DNA of 64,000 nt, taken from the NCBI RefSeq assembly GCF_007558815.1, contig NZ_VLTJ01000042.1:1-64000 (forward strand). The letters run 5' to 3'. A program made the translations under genes and the position numbers. Positions 1 to 8,543 of the stretch are shown here, in pieces. A model generated the notes under the pieces. That model did not search any database, was not told the DNA's origin, and saw nothing but the letters and a program-made list of their open reading frames with translations. The stretch is from Verticiella sediminum (GTDB lineage: Bacteria; Pseudomonadota; Gammaproteobacteria; Burkholderiales; Burkholderiaceae_B). Every line of letters begins with the position of its first letter. The stretch's first letter is position 1.

Positions 1-10
1 GCGCGCCGGC

Positions 11-709
11 TCAGTCGCCGGTGGCCTGCTTTTCGACGTTGTCCACGCCGGTGTGCCGCACGTCCTTGCCCTTGATCATGTAGATCACCAGCTCGGACAT
101 GTTCTTGGCATGGTCGCCGATGCGCTCGAGCGCCTTGGCGATGAAGAGCAGTTCGATCGAGCGCGAGATCGTGCGCGGATCCTCGATCATGTAGGTGATG
201 AGGTGGCGGATGGCGCCCTGCCATTCGATGTCCACGCTCTTGTCCTGGCGCACGACGTTGGCCGCGACCTTGGCGTCCGAACGCGCAAAGGCGTCCAGCG
301 TCTGGCGCATCATCGTGGCGACGTAGTTGGCCATGTGCCAGAGTTCGACCTGCGGCATGTTGCGCCGGCCGGCCTCGTGGATCATCTTGGCCATGCGCGC
401 GATCTTCTCGGCCTCGTCGCCGGCGCGCTCCATGTCGGTGATCATCTTGGTGAGCGTGATCATCAGACGCAGATCGACGGCCGCCGGCTGGCGCAGCGCC
501 AGGATGCGGCCGATCGCCTCGTCCAGGTCCGTCTCGTAGCGGTTGACCTCGGCCTCGCGCGCGATCACCCGATCGAGCTGCTCGATGTCGCCGTTGGCCA
601 GACCATCGATGGCACCCGTGATCTGCGACTCGACGAGCCCGCCCATCTGCAGGAAGCGGGAGCGCACGTTCTCCAGTTCAGCGTCGAATTGCTTGTGTGT
701 GTGTTCCAT
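11..709 (-). CDS. phoU: Phosphate transport regulator PhoU
   Basis: This 232-aa protein matches the usual PhoU length. PhoU is a cytoplasmic regulator that links the Pst phosphate importer to the PhoR/PhoB two-component system and keeps the Pho regulon off when phosphate is plentiful. Two helical PhoU repeats are visible: one begins near FDAELENVRSRF, the other near MANYVATMMRQTLDAF. Both carry the E/DxxxD-type metal-binding residues typical of the family (for example MERAGDEAEKIARM and LERIGDHAKNMSE). The frame is open about 57 codons further upstream, but the MEHTHKQFD start matches known PhoU N-termini, so I chose it. pst or phoB genes, if linked, would lie off the left edge. Confidence 0.95.
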   Translation of the reverse strand: MEHTHKQFDAELENVRSRFLQMGGLVESQITGAIDGLANGDIEQLDRVIAREAEVNRYETDLDEAIGRILALRQPAAVDLRLMITLTKMITDMERAGDEAEKIARMAKMIHEAGRRNMPQVELWHMANYVATMMRQTLDAFARSDAKVAANVVRQDKSVDIEWQGAIRHLITYMIEDPRTISRSIELLFIAKALERIGDHAKNMSELVIYMIKGKDVRHTGVDNVEKQATGD

Positions 710-865
710 GGTGCCTGACTCCTTGCATTCAGCTGCCACCCGCCGGCAGATGACGTCACCCGCGAGCGATGCACGAGTATAGGCCGGGAATGTGGCAGTG
801 ATGTGTCGGCCGCGCACGGAGGGAACCCGGCGGCGGCCGGCGTGTCGGACCAGCTTGAAACCATC

Positions 866-893
866 GATAACAGTTCTCATTTTTTTCTATAAT
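866..893 (+). promoter_or_regulatory. Possible Fur box and -10 element upstream of fbpA
   Basis: Bases 866-884 match the E. coli 19-bp Fur consensus at 12 of 19 positions by hand count. A clean TATAAT lies directly after it at 888-893. I see no good -35 hexamer at 16-18 bp, although TTGAAA occurs 27 bp upstream of the -10. The site sits about 60 bp before an iron-importer gene, which makes iron repression plausible. This is inference from position and partial consensus. Confidence 0.4.
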
Positions 894-948
894 TCCAGGC
901 TTTTGCGCGCACGGCCGGCGCCTGGCCCACCCTTAGGAGATCCCGCAC

Positions 949-1968
949 GTGTTCCGACCCCGAATCCTGGCGAGCGCGGCCGTCGTTGCCGGCACGTTCT
1001 GCGCCGGTCTTGCCCAGGCGGCCGAGCCCGTCACGATCTATTCCTCGCGCATCGAGCGCCTGATCAAGCCCATCCTGGACAAGTACACCGAGGAAACCGG
1101 CGTCGAGGTGCGCCTGCTGAACGACAACGGCAGCGCGCTCATGGAGCGCCTGGCCGCCGAGGGCGAGGCCACGCAGGCCGACATGCTGATCACCGTGGAC
1201 GTGGGCAACCTCTGGCGCGCGGCCGACCGCGGCCTCATCGAGGCCGCGCCGTCCGAGATCCTCGCGGCCAACGTGCCCGAGACCATGCGCGACCCGCAAG
1301 GCCGCTGGTACGGCCTGTCGCGCCGCGAACGCACCCTCTTCTTCGATCCCCGGAAGGTCAAGCCCGAGCAGCTCTCGACCTACGAGGACCTGGCCGACCC
1401 GAAGTGGAAGGGCCAGCTCTGCCTGCGCACCGGCAAGCAGACCTACACGCAGTCCCTGGTCGCCATGCTGATCCACCAGCACGGCGCGCAGAAGGCCGAG
1501 GAGATCGTCCGCGGTTGGGTGGACAACCTCGCCACCGAGGTCTTCACCAACGACACCAGCCTGCTCGAAGCCGTCGCCGCGGGACAATGCACGGTGGGCA
1601 TCGCCAACACCTACTACTACGGCCGCCTGATCGCCGCCAAGTCCGACTTCAAGGAGCAGGTCCATCTGTTCTGGGCCAACCAGGGCAAGGACGAAGGCGG
1701 CGTGCATGTGAATCTGTCCGGCGCTGGCGTGGTCACGCACGCGAAGAACCCGCAGGGCGCGCTCAAGCTGATGGAATGGCTGTCTTCGGACGCGGCGCAG
1801 AACGGCTACACGCATGGCACCTACGAAAGCCCGGTCAACCCGGCGGTGGCGCCCGACGCCATCGTGAAGGCCTGGGGCACCTACGAGGCCAACCCCATCA
1901 ACGCGTCCGACATCGGCAAGCTCCAGCCCGAGGCCATCCTGCTCCTGGATCGTGCCGGCTACCGCTGA
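949..1968 (+). CDS. fbpA: Iron(III) ABC transporter, periplasmic ferric-binding protein
   Basis: This 339-aa protein belongs to the FbpA/AfuA/FutA family, which binds Fe(III) in the periplasm and passes it to the FbpBC permease. The start is GTG, with TTAGGAGA eight bases upstream. The N-terminus is a Sec signal peptide ending near LAQA/AEPVTIYSSR. The mature N-terminus (VTIYSSRIERLIKPILDKY) and the NTYYYGRL segment with adjacent tyrosines, the typical iron ligands, are both present. It is the first gene of an fbpABC operon and overlaps fbpB. Thiamine- or phosphonate-binding relatives are the main alternatives; the YY motif favours iron. Confidence 0.9.
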   Translation: MFRPRILASAAVVAGTFCAGLAQAAEPVTIYSSRIERLIKPILDKYTEETGVEVRLLNDNGSALMERLAAEGEATQADMLITVDVGNLWRAADRGLIEAAPSEILAANVPETMRDPQGRWYGLSRRERTLFFDPRKVKPEQLSTYEDLADPKWKGQLCLRTGKQTYTQSLVAMLIHQHGAQKAEEIVRGWVDNLATEVFTNDTSLLEAVAAGQCTVGIANTYYYGRLIAAKSDFKEQVHLFWANQGKDEGGVHVNLSGAGVVTHAKNPQGALKLMEWLSSDAAQNGYTHGTYESPVNPAVAPDAIVKAWGTYEANPINASDIGKLQPEAILLLDRAGYR

Positions 1969-3643
1969 CCTGTCCGCCGCAGCCCCGGCCGGCCGCCGGG
2001 GCTGGCGCCGCGCGCCGGCCGCACGCAGCGGCTGGAGCCGCGGCGCGCTGTATGCGCTGCCGATCGCCCTGCTGACCCTGGTGCCGCTGCTGGTGGTGCT
2101 GGGCTATTTCCTGTATCCGCAGGCTGAGATCTGGCAGCACCTGGCCCGGCACGTCCTGCCGCGCGTCGTGCTGAACACCGCCAAGCTGATGGCCCTGGTC
2201 GCCATCGGCGTGCTCGCCGTCGGTGTGCCGCTGGCCTGGCTCACGGCCGTGTGCGACTTCCCGGGGCGCCGCTTCTTCGCGTGGGCCCTGATGCTGCCGC
2301 TGGCCATCCCGGCCTACGTGCTCGCCTTCGTGCAGATGGGCCTGTTCGATTTCGCCGGCCCGGCGCAGACCTGGGCCCGGGCGTGGTTCGGCACCAGCGC
2401 CTTCTTTCCTGGCCTGCGCAACCACGCCGGAGTGGCCGCCGCCGTGCTGACGATGGCGCTCTACCCGTACGTCTACCTGCTCGCGCGCAATGCCTTCCAG
2501 ACGCAGGGCCGGCGCGCCCTCGAGGCCGCCCGCACGCTCGGCCTGCCGCGCTGGCGCGCGTTCGCGCAGGTGGCGGTGCCGATGGCGCGGCCATGGATCG
2601 CCGGCGGCCTGATGCTGGTCATGATGGAGACGCTGGCCGACTTCGGGGCGGTCGCGGTGCTCAACTACGACACCTTCACCACGGCGATCTACAAGTCCTG
2701 GTTCGGCCTGTTCAACCTGCCGGGCGCGGCCCAGCTCGCCTCGCTGCTGGTGCTGTGCGTACTCCTGATCGCCGCCCTGGAGCAGCGCCAGCGCGGCCGC
2801 CGGCAGTACCAGGTGGCCTACGGCCACAGCCCGCGCGTACGCCTGGGCCGCGCCGCCGGCTGGCTCGCCTGCGCCGCCTGCCTGCTGGTGTTGCTGATCG
2901 CCTTCGCGATCCCGGTGCTGCAACTGGCGCTGTGGGCGGGTTCGGTCTGGCGCGACGAGCTGGACGCCCGCTACTGGCAGTTCGCGGCCAACTCGGTCAC
3001 GCTTTCCTTTTCCGCCGCCGCCGTCGCCACCGCGCTGGCGGTCTGCCTGGCCTGGCTGCGGCGCCGGTACGACGACGCCGCCACGGCGTGGACCATCCGC
3101 CTGGCCGTGCTGGGCTACGCCGTGCCCGGCGCGGTGCTCGCGGTGGGCGTGTTCATCCCGATCGCCTGGCTGGACGAGCGCCTGGCGCCGCTGGCGCAGG
3201 CCTTCGGCCTGGCCGGTGCGCCGGTGCTCAAGGGCACCCTGGCCGCCATGCTGCTCGCCCTGGTGGCGCGCTTTCTGACCGTGGCCTACCAGGCGAGCGA
3301 CAGCGCGATGCAACGCGTCACGCGCAGCCAGGACGATGCCGCGCGCTCGCTCGGCCTGGGCCCGCGCCAGCGCCTGGCGCGCATCTACCTGCCGCTGATG
3401 CGCCCCGGCCTCTTCGCCGCTTTCCTCCTGGTGTTCGTCGATGTGCTCAAGGAGATGCCGATCACGCTGATGACGCGCACCTTCGGCTGGGACACTCTCG
3501 CCGTGCGCATCTATCAGCTCACGGCCGAATCCATGTGGCAGAGCGCCGCGCTGCCCGCCGCCTTCATCGTCCTGGTCGGCCTGCTTCCGGTCGCCCTGCT
3601 CGTACGCGAGACCGACGCCCGCCCCACCACGCTACGCCGTTGA
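1952..3643 (+). CDS. fbpB: Iron(III) ABC transporter permease
   Basis: This 563-aa inner-membrane protein contains two fused permease halves, as is usual for FbpB. Each half carries an EAA loop that docks the ATPase: EAARTLGLPRWRAFAQVAVPMARP in the first half and DAARSLGLGPRQRLARIYLPLMRP in the second (each a little over 20 residues, at about residues 190 and 465). About 12 hydrophobic segments are visible. The GTG start lies inside the last 17 bases of fbpA, so the two genes are probably translationally coupled. fbpC begins eight bases after the stop. Confidence 0.9.
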   Translation: MPATADLSAAAPAGRRGWRRAPAARSGWSRGALYALPIALLTLVPLLVVLGYFLYPQAEIWQHLARHVLPRVVLNTAKLMALVAIGVLAVGVPLAWLTAVCDFPGRRFFAWALMLPLAIPAYVLAFVQMGLFDFAGPAQTWARAWFGTSAFFPGLRNHAGVAAAVLTMALYPYVYLLARNAFQTQGRRALEAARTLGLPRWRAFAQVAVPMARPWIAGGLMLVMMETLADFGAVAVLNYDTFTTAIYKSWFGLFNLPGAAQLASLLVLCVLLIAALEQRQRGRRQYQVAYGHSPRVRLGRAAGWLACAACLLVLLIAFAIPVLQLALWAGSVWRDELDARYWQFAANSVTLSFSAAAVATALAVCLAWLRRRYDDAATAWTIRLAVLGYAVPGAVLAVGVFIPIAWLDERLAPLAQAFGLAGAPVLKGTLAAMLLALVARFLTVAYQASDSAMQRVTRSQDDAARSLGLGPRQRLARIYLPLMRPGLFAAFLLVFVDVLKEMPITLMTRTFGWDTLAVRIYQLTAESMWQSAALPAAFIVLVGLLPVALLVRETDARPTTLRR

Positions 3644-3651
3644 GACCCGCC

Positions 3652-4692
3652 ATGCTGGACATCCGAACCGTCGCCATCGCCTACGCCGCCCACCCGGTCG
3701 TGCACGACTTCTCGCTGCACCTGGGCGAAGGCCAGATCGGCTGCCTGCTGGGCGCCTCGGGCTGCGGCAAGACGACGGTGCTGCGCGCCATCGCCGGTTT
3801 CGAGCCGGTGCGCGCGGGCGAGATCCACCTCGGCGGCGAGCGCGTCGCCTACGAGCGCGGCATGCTGTCGCCGGAAGAGCGGCGCGTGGGCGTGGTGTTC
3901 CAGGACTACGCGCTGTTTCCTCACCTGACGGTCGCGCAGAACGTCGCCTTCGGCTTGCGCAGGCTGGAGCGCCGCGAATGCGCCTTCCGGGTCGAGCAGA
4001 TGCTCGAGCTGGTCGGCCTGTCCGCCATGGGCGCACGCTATCCGCACGAGCTGTCCGGCGGGCAGCAGCAGCGCGTGGCGCTCGCCCGCGCGCTCGCCCC
4101 GGCGCCGCGCCTGATGCTCATGGACGAGCCTTTTTCCAACCTGGACGTGACGCTGCGCGAGCGCCTGGCCGACGAAGTGCGCGGGATACTCAAGCAGGCC
4201 GGCGCCACCGCCATCCTCGTCACGCACGACCAGCGCGAGGCCTTCGCCATCGCCGACCAGGTGGGCGTGATGGCCGAGGGCCGGCTGCTGCAGTGGGACA
4301 CGCCCTACGCGCTGTACCACCACCCGGCCGATCGCTACGTCGCCGGTTTCGTGGGCGAAGGCGCCCTGCTGCCCGGCACGCGGCTGGGCGACGGCCGCGT
4401 ACGCACTGAACTGGGCACGCTGCGGCTCGACGCGGCCCGGGCGCCCGGCGATACGGACGATGTCGACGTGCTGATCCGCCCGGATGCCCTGCGCCTGCAG
4501 GCCGACGAAAGCGCCGTCCAGGCCGAAGTGGTGCACCGGGTGTTTCGCGGCGCGGAGTATCTCTACACGCTGCAGCTCCCTTCGGGGCACCACCTGCTCG
4601 CCCTGGCGCCGAGCCGCGACGCGCTCGAGGTGGGTGCCCGCACGCCGGTGCGGCTGAACGTGGATACCGTGTGCGGTTTCGCCGCGCAATGA
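3652..4692 (+). CDS. fbpC: Iron(III) ABC transporter ATP-binding protein
   Basis: This 346-aa ATPase powers the FbpAB importer. Walker A is at residues 34-41 (GASGCGKT), the signature [15 protein letters not shown] starts at 134, Walker B (LMLMDEP) starts at 154, and the switch His is in VTHDQ. A C-terminal regulatory domain of about 110 residues follows (DVDVLIRPDALRLQ), as in FbpC and other CUT1/MOI-type ATPases. The same frame is open far upstream across fbpB. The ATG eight bases after the fbpB stop is chosen because MLDIRTVAIAY begins the conserved domain. Confidence 0.92.
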   Translation: MLDIRTVAIAYAAHPVVHDFSLHLGEGQIGCLLGASGCGKTTVLRAIAGFEPVRAGEIHLGGERVAYERGMLSPEERRVGVVFQDYALFPHLTVAQNVAFGLRRLERRECAFRVEQMLELVGLSAMGARYPHELSGGQQQRVALARALAPAPRLMLMDEPFSNLDVTLRERLADEVRGILKQAGATAILVTHDQREAFAIADQVGVMAEGRLLQWDTPYALYHHPADRYVAGFVGEGALLPGTRLGDGRVRTELGTLRLDAARAPGDTDDVDVLIRPDALRLQADESAVQAEVVHRVFRGAEYLYTLQLPSGHHLLALAPSRDALEVGARTPVRLNVDTVCGFAAQ

Positions 4693-4771
4693 TCGCGCGC
4701 CCGGCCGCGCGGTTGCCCTGGCTCGACGCATGCCAGGGGTCGAGCGCGCAGCACGGGCCGAGCGGCGAGGG

Positions 4772-5578
4772 TCATGCGGACGGCTGCATGGGCGCCAGCG
4801 CGCCCCGGAACGATTTGAGCAGCAGCTCGCGATCGGAGCCCAGCGTGAACATGCACGCGCCCTGCCTGCGCAGGCGCGCGTAAGCCTCGCGCATGTGTTC
4901 CTGCGGCCCGGGCGCGACGCGCGCGAACCAGGGCATGCCGGCGGCGCTGACCTGGGCCAGGAACTGCGCGAAGACCGCTTCCATCGCCGCGCCGTACCGG
5001 TCGCCGTTGAGCCCCAGCTCGTGAGCCAGGTCGAAGCGGCCCAGGGCCACGGCGTCCACGCCGGGCACCGCCAGGATCTCGTCCAGCGCCCGCAGCCCCT
5101 CGCGGCTTTCGATGAGCACGGTGAGCTGCACGTAGCGGTCGTTCCAGGCCGTGTAGTCGGGCCATGGCACCGCGCCATGGCGCGCCGCGCGCACCGACGG
5201 GCAGGCACCCCGCCCCGCGCCCGCCGTCCGATGGCCGAATTTCACGGCGGCGACCGCCTGCCTCGCCTGGTCGGCGGACCGGACGTCGGGCACATAGATG
5301 CCCGCGGCGCCCGCCTCGACGGCGCGCCGCAAGGCGGTGCGATCCTGGTCCGCCACCCGCACGATGGGCACGATGCCGCAGGCCTGGGCCGCGCGGATCA
5401 GCGCCGTCGTGCGTGCGCCGCTCGGCGCGCCATGCTCCTCGTCGAGGATGACGTAGTCCAGCCCGGCGGCAGCGGCGATCTCCACGGCATCCACGCTGTC
5501 CATCTGCACGTAGATCCCGCAGGCTGCCTCGCCTGCCGCGACACGCTCTTTGAGGGGGTTGGCGTGGGGATACGTCAT
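4772..5578 (-). CDS. HpcH/HpaI-family aldolase
   Basis: This 268-aa protein is a class II pyruvate-type aldolase of the HpaI/2-dehydro-3-deoxyglucarate aldolase family. These TIM-barrel, metal-dependent enzymes cleave 2-keto-4-hydroxy acids to pyruvate and an aldehyde. Visible landmarks are DYVILDEEHGAPSG (residues 41-54, the E/H active-site strand), IVRVADQDRTALRRAVEAGAAGIYVPDV in the middle (the Arg loop, then the metal-site strand), and the late VDAVALGRFDLAHELG segment. Its ATG overlaps the stop of the upstream Bug gene by four bases (ATGA), so the two are co-translated. The Bug protein may bring in the precursor of its substrate. The exact substrate cannot be read from sequence. Confidence 0.85.
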   Translation of the reverse strand: MTYPHANPLKERVAAGEAACGIYVQMDSVDAVEIAAAAGLDYVILDEEHGAPSGARTTALIRAAQACGIVPIVRVADQDRTALRRAVEAGAAGIYVPDVRSADQARQAVAAVKFGHRTAGAGRGACPSVRAARHGAVPWPDYTAWNDRYVQLTVLIESREGLRALDEILAVPGVDAVALGRFDLAHELGLNGDRYGAAMEAVFAQFLAQVSAAGMPWFARVAPGPQEHMREAYARLRRQGACMFTLGSDRELLLKSFRGALAPMQPSA

Positions 5579-6543
5579 TGCCGCTCCAGGTCCAGCTCGT
5601 CGGCTACCTGCCGGAAGCGCTCGATCTCGCGGCGCTGCAGCTCGCGCACTTCATTGGCATCGTCCGGAATGCCCTCGGTACCCTTGGGCCGATAGAACTT
5701 CTCCACGGTGTCCGCATCCGTCATGACGGTGCGCACGGCCTGGGCAAGCCGCTCGCGGATGTCAGCCGGCGTTTCGCTTCTCACGAAGAAAGCATTCCAG
5801 CTATAGAGCACGTAGTCGGGCACGCCGCTTTCGGCGACGGTCGGCACTTGCGGAAAATCCGGGCTGCGTTCCTGCCCCGTCACCGCGATCGCCTTGATCT
5901 GCCCGCCCTTGAGCAGCGGCGTGGCGCCGCCCAGGTCGACCAGCGCGAGATCCAGTTGTCCGCCGATCACGTCGTTGATCGCCTGGGTCTGCCCTTTGTA
6001 CGGAATGCTCTGCAGATCGATGCCCAGCCCCTTGCCCAGCCAGGCGGCCGCCAGCTTCAGGGTGGTGGAAAAAGTACCGATATTCAGCGGCCGGCCCGTA
6101 CTGCGGCCATGGGCGACGGCTTCGGACACGGTGGCAAAGGGTGCGTCGATCCGGGTGATCAGCACGTTCATGTTGCGGCCATAACCCAGCACGGGCACGA
6201 AGTCTTCCAGCGGATCGTAGCCGGGCGCCTTCATCATGACCGCATTGACCACCGACGGCGAGATGCCGCCCTGCACCAGGGTGTAGCCGTCTGCCGGCGC
6301 ATGCTTGGCGGCGACCATGCCGATGGCGCCGTCCGCGCCGGGCCGATTCTCCACGACGATGGGTTGGCCGAGCAGCGGCGCCATGCGCTCGGCATAGTAG
6401 CGCGCGGTGGCGTCCGAGCCGCTGCCGCCGGAGAACGGCACGATGATGGTCAGGGGCTTCACGGGATAGTCCGCGGCCGCGGCCGCGTGCGCGGCGAAGG
6501 CCAGGCAGAGTGCGGCGCACCAGGGGTGTCCGGTCAGTTTCAT
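5575..6543 (-). CDS. Bug/TctC-family periplasmic binding protein (first copy)
   Basis: This 322-aa extracytoplasmic receptor belongs to the Bug (Bordetella uptake gene)/TctC family, which usually binds carboxylates, amides or aromatic acids. A Sec signal peptide ends near AAAA/ADYPVKPLTIIVPFSGGSGSD. The ligand-site PFSxGGxxD motif and VENRPGADGAIG are both present. No TctA/TctB membrane genes are nearby, which is usual for orphan Bug proteins in Burkholderiales. It is the promoter-proximal gene of a pair with the HpaI aldolase. Confidence 0.9.
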   Translation of the reverse strand: MKLTGHPWCAALCLAFAAHAAAAADYPVKPLTIIVPFSGGSGSDATARYYAERMAPLLGQPIVVENRPGADGAIGMVAAKHAPADGYTLVQGGISPSVVNAVMMKAPGYDPLEDFVPVLGYGRNMNVLITRIDAPFATVSEAVAHGRSTGRPLNIGTFSTTLKLAAAWLGKGLGIDLQSIPYKGQTQAINDVIGGQLDLALVDLGGATPLLKGGQIKAIAVTGQERSPDFPQVPTVAESGVPDYVLYSWNAFFVRSETPADIRERLAQAVRTVMTDADTVEKFYRPKGTEGIPDDANEVRELQRREIERFRQVADELDLERQ

Positions 6544-6869
6544 ACGATGTCTCCTCGATTGGAATGCCCCCTACGCGCTGACGCGCGCCCCCCTGAGGGG
6601 GCGGCACTGGCGGACCGGCAAAGCCGGCTCCGCTGTGCCCTGGATCGCATCGCGCAGTTTTTTCCTACGCGGGGGTGGGTTGCAGCGCCATGGATAGCGG
6701 ATATGCGGCATGCACTAGAACATGGCGGTTCGGCACGCTCAAGCCGTCGCGCACGTAGCCGCGCCATGCCTTCCACATGCTTGGAAGACGATGCCCGGGG
6801 TGGGCGGCCGACGCTTGCCTGCGCGCCGGAACCTTCCTAGGCTTGCGCAAACACTCGGGAGACAGAACC
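6544..6869. other. Divergent intergenic region holding a modular repeat
   Basis: This 326-bp gap separates the divergent Bug and PEP-mutase-family genes. A repeat occupies 6567-6656 and is described separately. Bases 6660-6700 add a short module (around GCGCCATGGA) that is also seen inverted at about 20355-20375. The rest should hold promoters for both genes, but I see no convincing -35/-10 pair. Confidence 0.6.
6567..6656. repeat. Modular intergenic repeat, short form
   Basis: Two blocks make up this repeat: a GC-rich block around CCCCTACGCGCTGACGCGCG, and a second around GGCGGCACTGGCGGACCGGC that continues to the GGATCGCATC block. Both blocks recur, inverted and in the same order, at 22110-22273. 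There they are separated by roughly 75 extra bases. A terminal part also recurs near 20380-20396. It looks like a non-coding dispersed repeat family of this genome. Confidence 0.75.
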
Positions 6870-7772
6870 ATGCAGGACACCAAGGACATGACCGGCGCCG
6901 CCGACGCCGCACAACGCCGCCGACGCCTTCGGCGCGCCCTGGCGGCCGAGGCGCCGCTGATCGTGCCGGGCTGCTACGACGTGATGAGCGCGCTGCTCGC
7001 CCAGCAGGCGGGATTCGAGGCGGTGGTGGTTTCCGGGTTCGGCGTGTCGGCCTCGCTGCTCGGGCTGCCCGACATGGAGCTGTGCACGGCGTCGGAGACG
7101 ATCCAGGTGTGCGGCAACGTGGCGGCTCGCGTCGACATGCCCGTGCTTGCCGACGCCGACGATGGCTACGGCAACGCGCTCAACGTCATGCGCACCGTGC
7201 AGGCGCTCGAACAGCGCGGCGTGTCCGCCATCACGCTGGAAGACCAGGTGTCGCCCAAGCGGTGTCCGCTGCTGGGCGAACCGCCCGCGCTGGTGAGCAT
7301 CGATGAGGCGGAAGGCAAGCTGCGCGCCGCGCTACGAGCCAGGCGCGACCCCGAACTCATGATCGTGGCGCGCATCGATGCGCACGACGAAGCCGAGGTG
7401 CTGGCACGCGCACGGCGCTATGCCGATACCGGCGTCGATGCCATCAAGCTCGTCAGCCCGGCCCTGCGGCGCCTGGCGTTCCTCGACGAGGTCCGGCATG
7501 CCTGCGGCCTGCCGCTCTTCATCGCCGCGCTGGGCTGGGCCGGCCGCCAGGCCGCGGGCGCTTTCGACGGCAAGGTAGCCGTCGTCACGCACCCTTTGAT
7601 GCCGCTGATGAGCGCCGCGGCCGCCGTGCAAGGCAATCTGCTCGCGCTGCGCGAGGGCCGCCCGCTGCCGCAGGCGCCGCTGGCGCTGGACGCTCTGGAG
7701 CACGTTCTCGGCCTGCCCGGCCTGCACGCTCTGGAACAGGCCTATCTGCCGCGCCTCGATGGCACACGCTGA
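6870..7772 (+). CDS. Isocitrate lyase/PEP mutase-family enzyme
   Basis: This 300-aa protein belongs to the ICL/PEP-mutase superfamily, whose members make or break C-C or P-C bonds at 2-oxo acids (2-methylisocitrate lyase, dimethylmalate lyase, oxaloacetate decarboxylase). Conserved features are VPGCYDVMSALLA, the metal loop ADADDGYGN (94-102) and the catalytic loop SPKRC (128-132). The loop reads KRCPL instead of the usual KRCGH: the Cys is kept but the Gly-His is lost, so it may not be an ordinary lyase. The ATG is preceded by CGGGAGA. The downstream iclR start overlaps its end by 14 bp, suggesting local control. Confidence 0.82.
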   Translation: MQDTKDMTGAADAAQRRRRLRRALAAEAPLIVPGCYDVMSALLAQQAGFEAVVVSGFGVSASLLGLPDMELCTASETIQVCGNVAARVDMPVLADADDGYGNALNVMRTVQALEQRGVSAITLEDQVSPKRCPLLGEPPALVSIDEAEGKLRAALRARRDPELMIVARIDAHDEAEVLARARRYADTGVDAIKLVSPALRRLAFLDEVRHACGLPLFIAALGWAGRQAAGAFDGKVAVVTHPLMPLMSAAAAVQGNLLALREGRPLPQAPLALDALEHVLGLPGLHALEQAYLPRLDGTR

Positions 7773-8517
7773 CGTCAAGAGCGCGGCCCGCGTACTGGAA
7801 CTGCTGCAGTTGTTCGACCAGGCGCAGGCCCCGCTGGCGCTGAAGGACGTGGTGAGCGCCAGCGGCTATCCCCAGTCGAGCGCCGCGGCCCTGCTCGCCA
7901 CGCTGGTGCAGCACGGCTATCTGGTCCACGACCGGCGCAGCCACACCTACGTGCCCAGCACCAGGGTCGCCCACCTGGGCCGCTGGATCGGCGACGACGG
8001 GCTCGCCGCCGAACCGGCGCTGCTGCGCGCGGCCGAACAACTGCACCGCAGCACGGGCGAGACCGCTGTGGTCGCCGTGCGCAAAGGCATCCATACGCAA
8101 TACCTGATCGTGGCGCAGCGGCGGCGGCCGCGCGTCGTGCCGACCGAAGTCGGGGTGTTCAGGCCGCTCTTCACCTCCGGCACCGGCCTGGCCCTGCTCA
8201 GCACGATGGACGCCCGCGAATGGCTGGCGCTGCTGCGCAAGGCGCGCCGGCAGGCACGCGTGCAGCCCATCGATGCGAGGGCGCTGCGCCAGCGGCTGGA
8301 GGCGGCCCGCAGGCACGGTTTCGTGGTGTCGCGCGGCGGTGTGTTCGAGGATACCGGCATGGTGTCGGCACCCCTGGAGTACACGATCCAGGGGCAGCGC
8401 GTCGCGCTGGGGGTCGGCGGCCCCATCCGCCGCCTGGACGCGCAATTGAGCCACATCGTGCAGGAGCTCAAAACGCAGGCGCGCGGTGTTTTCGACAGGG
8501 CCGGCGCGCCGCGCTGA
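7759..8517 (+). CDS. IclR-family transcriptional regulator
   Basis: This 252-aa regulator has an N-terminal winged helix (KSAARVLELLQLFDQAQAPLALKDVVSASGYPQSS..., about residues 7-60) followed by the IclR effector-binding domain. Its ATG lies inside the last codons of the PEP-mutase-family gene, so the pair is co-expressed and the regulator probably responds to that enzyme's substrate or product. Length and domain order are typical of the family. Confidence 0.88.
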   Translation: MAHADVKSAARVLELLQLFDQAQAPLALKDVVSASGYPQSSAAALLATLVQHGYLVHDRRSHTYVPSTRVAHLGRWIGDDGLAAEPALLRAAEQLHRSTGETAVVAVRKGIHTQYLIVAQRRRPRVVPTEVGVFRPLFTSGTGLALLSTMDAREWLALLRKARRQARVQPIDARALRQRLEAARRHGFVVSRGGVFEDTGMVSAPLEYTIQGQRVALGVGGPIRRLDAQLSHIVQELKTQARGVFDRAGAPR

Positions 8518-8543
8518 AGGGGCGACGATCGAGGTCGCGCCGC

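Noticed and set aside
1898-3313. A 471-codon minus-strand frame across fbpB
   Set aside because: Composition is typical of antisense GC-rich DNA, and fbpB on the other strand has clear permease motifs.
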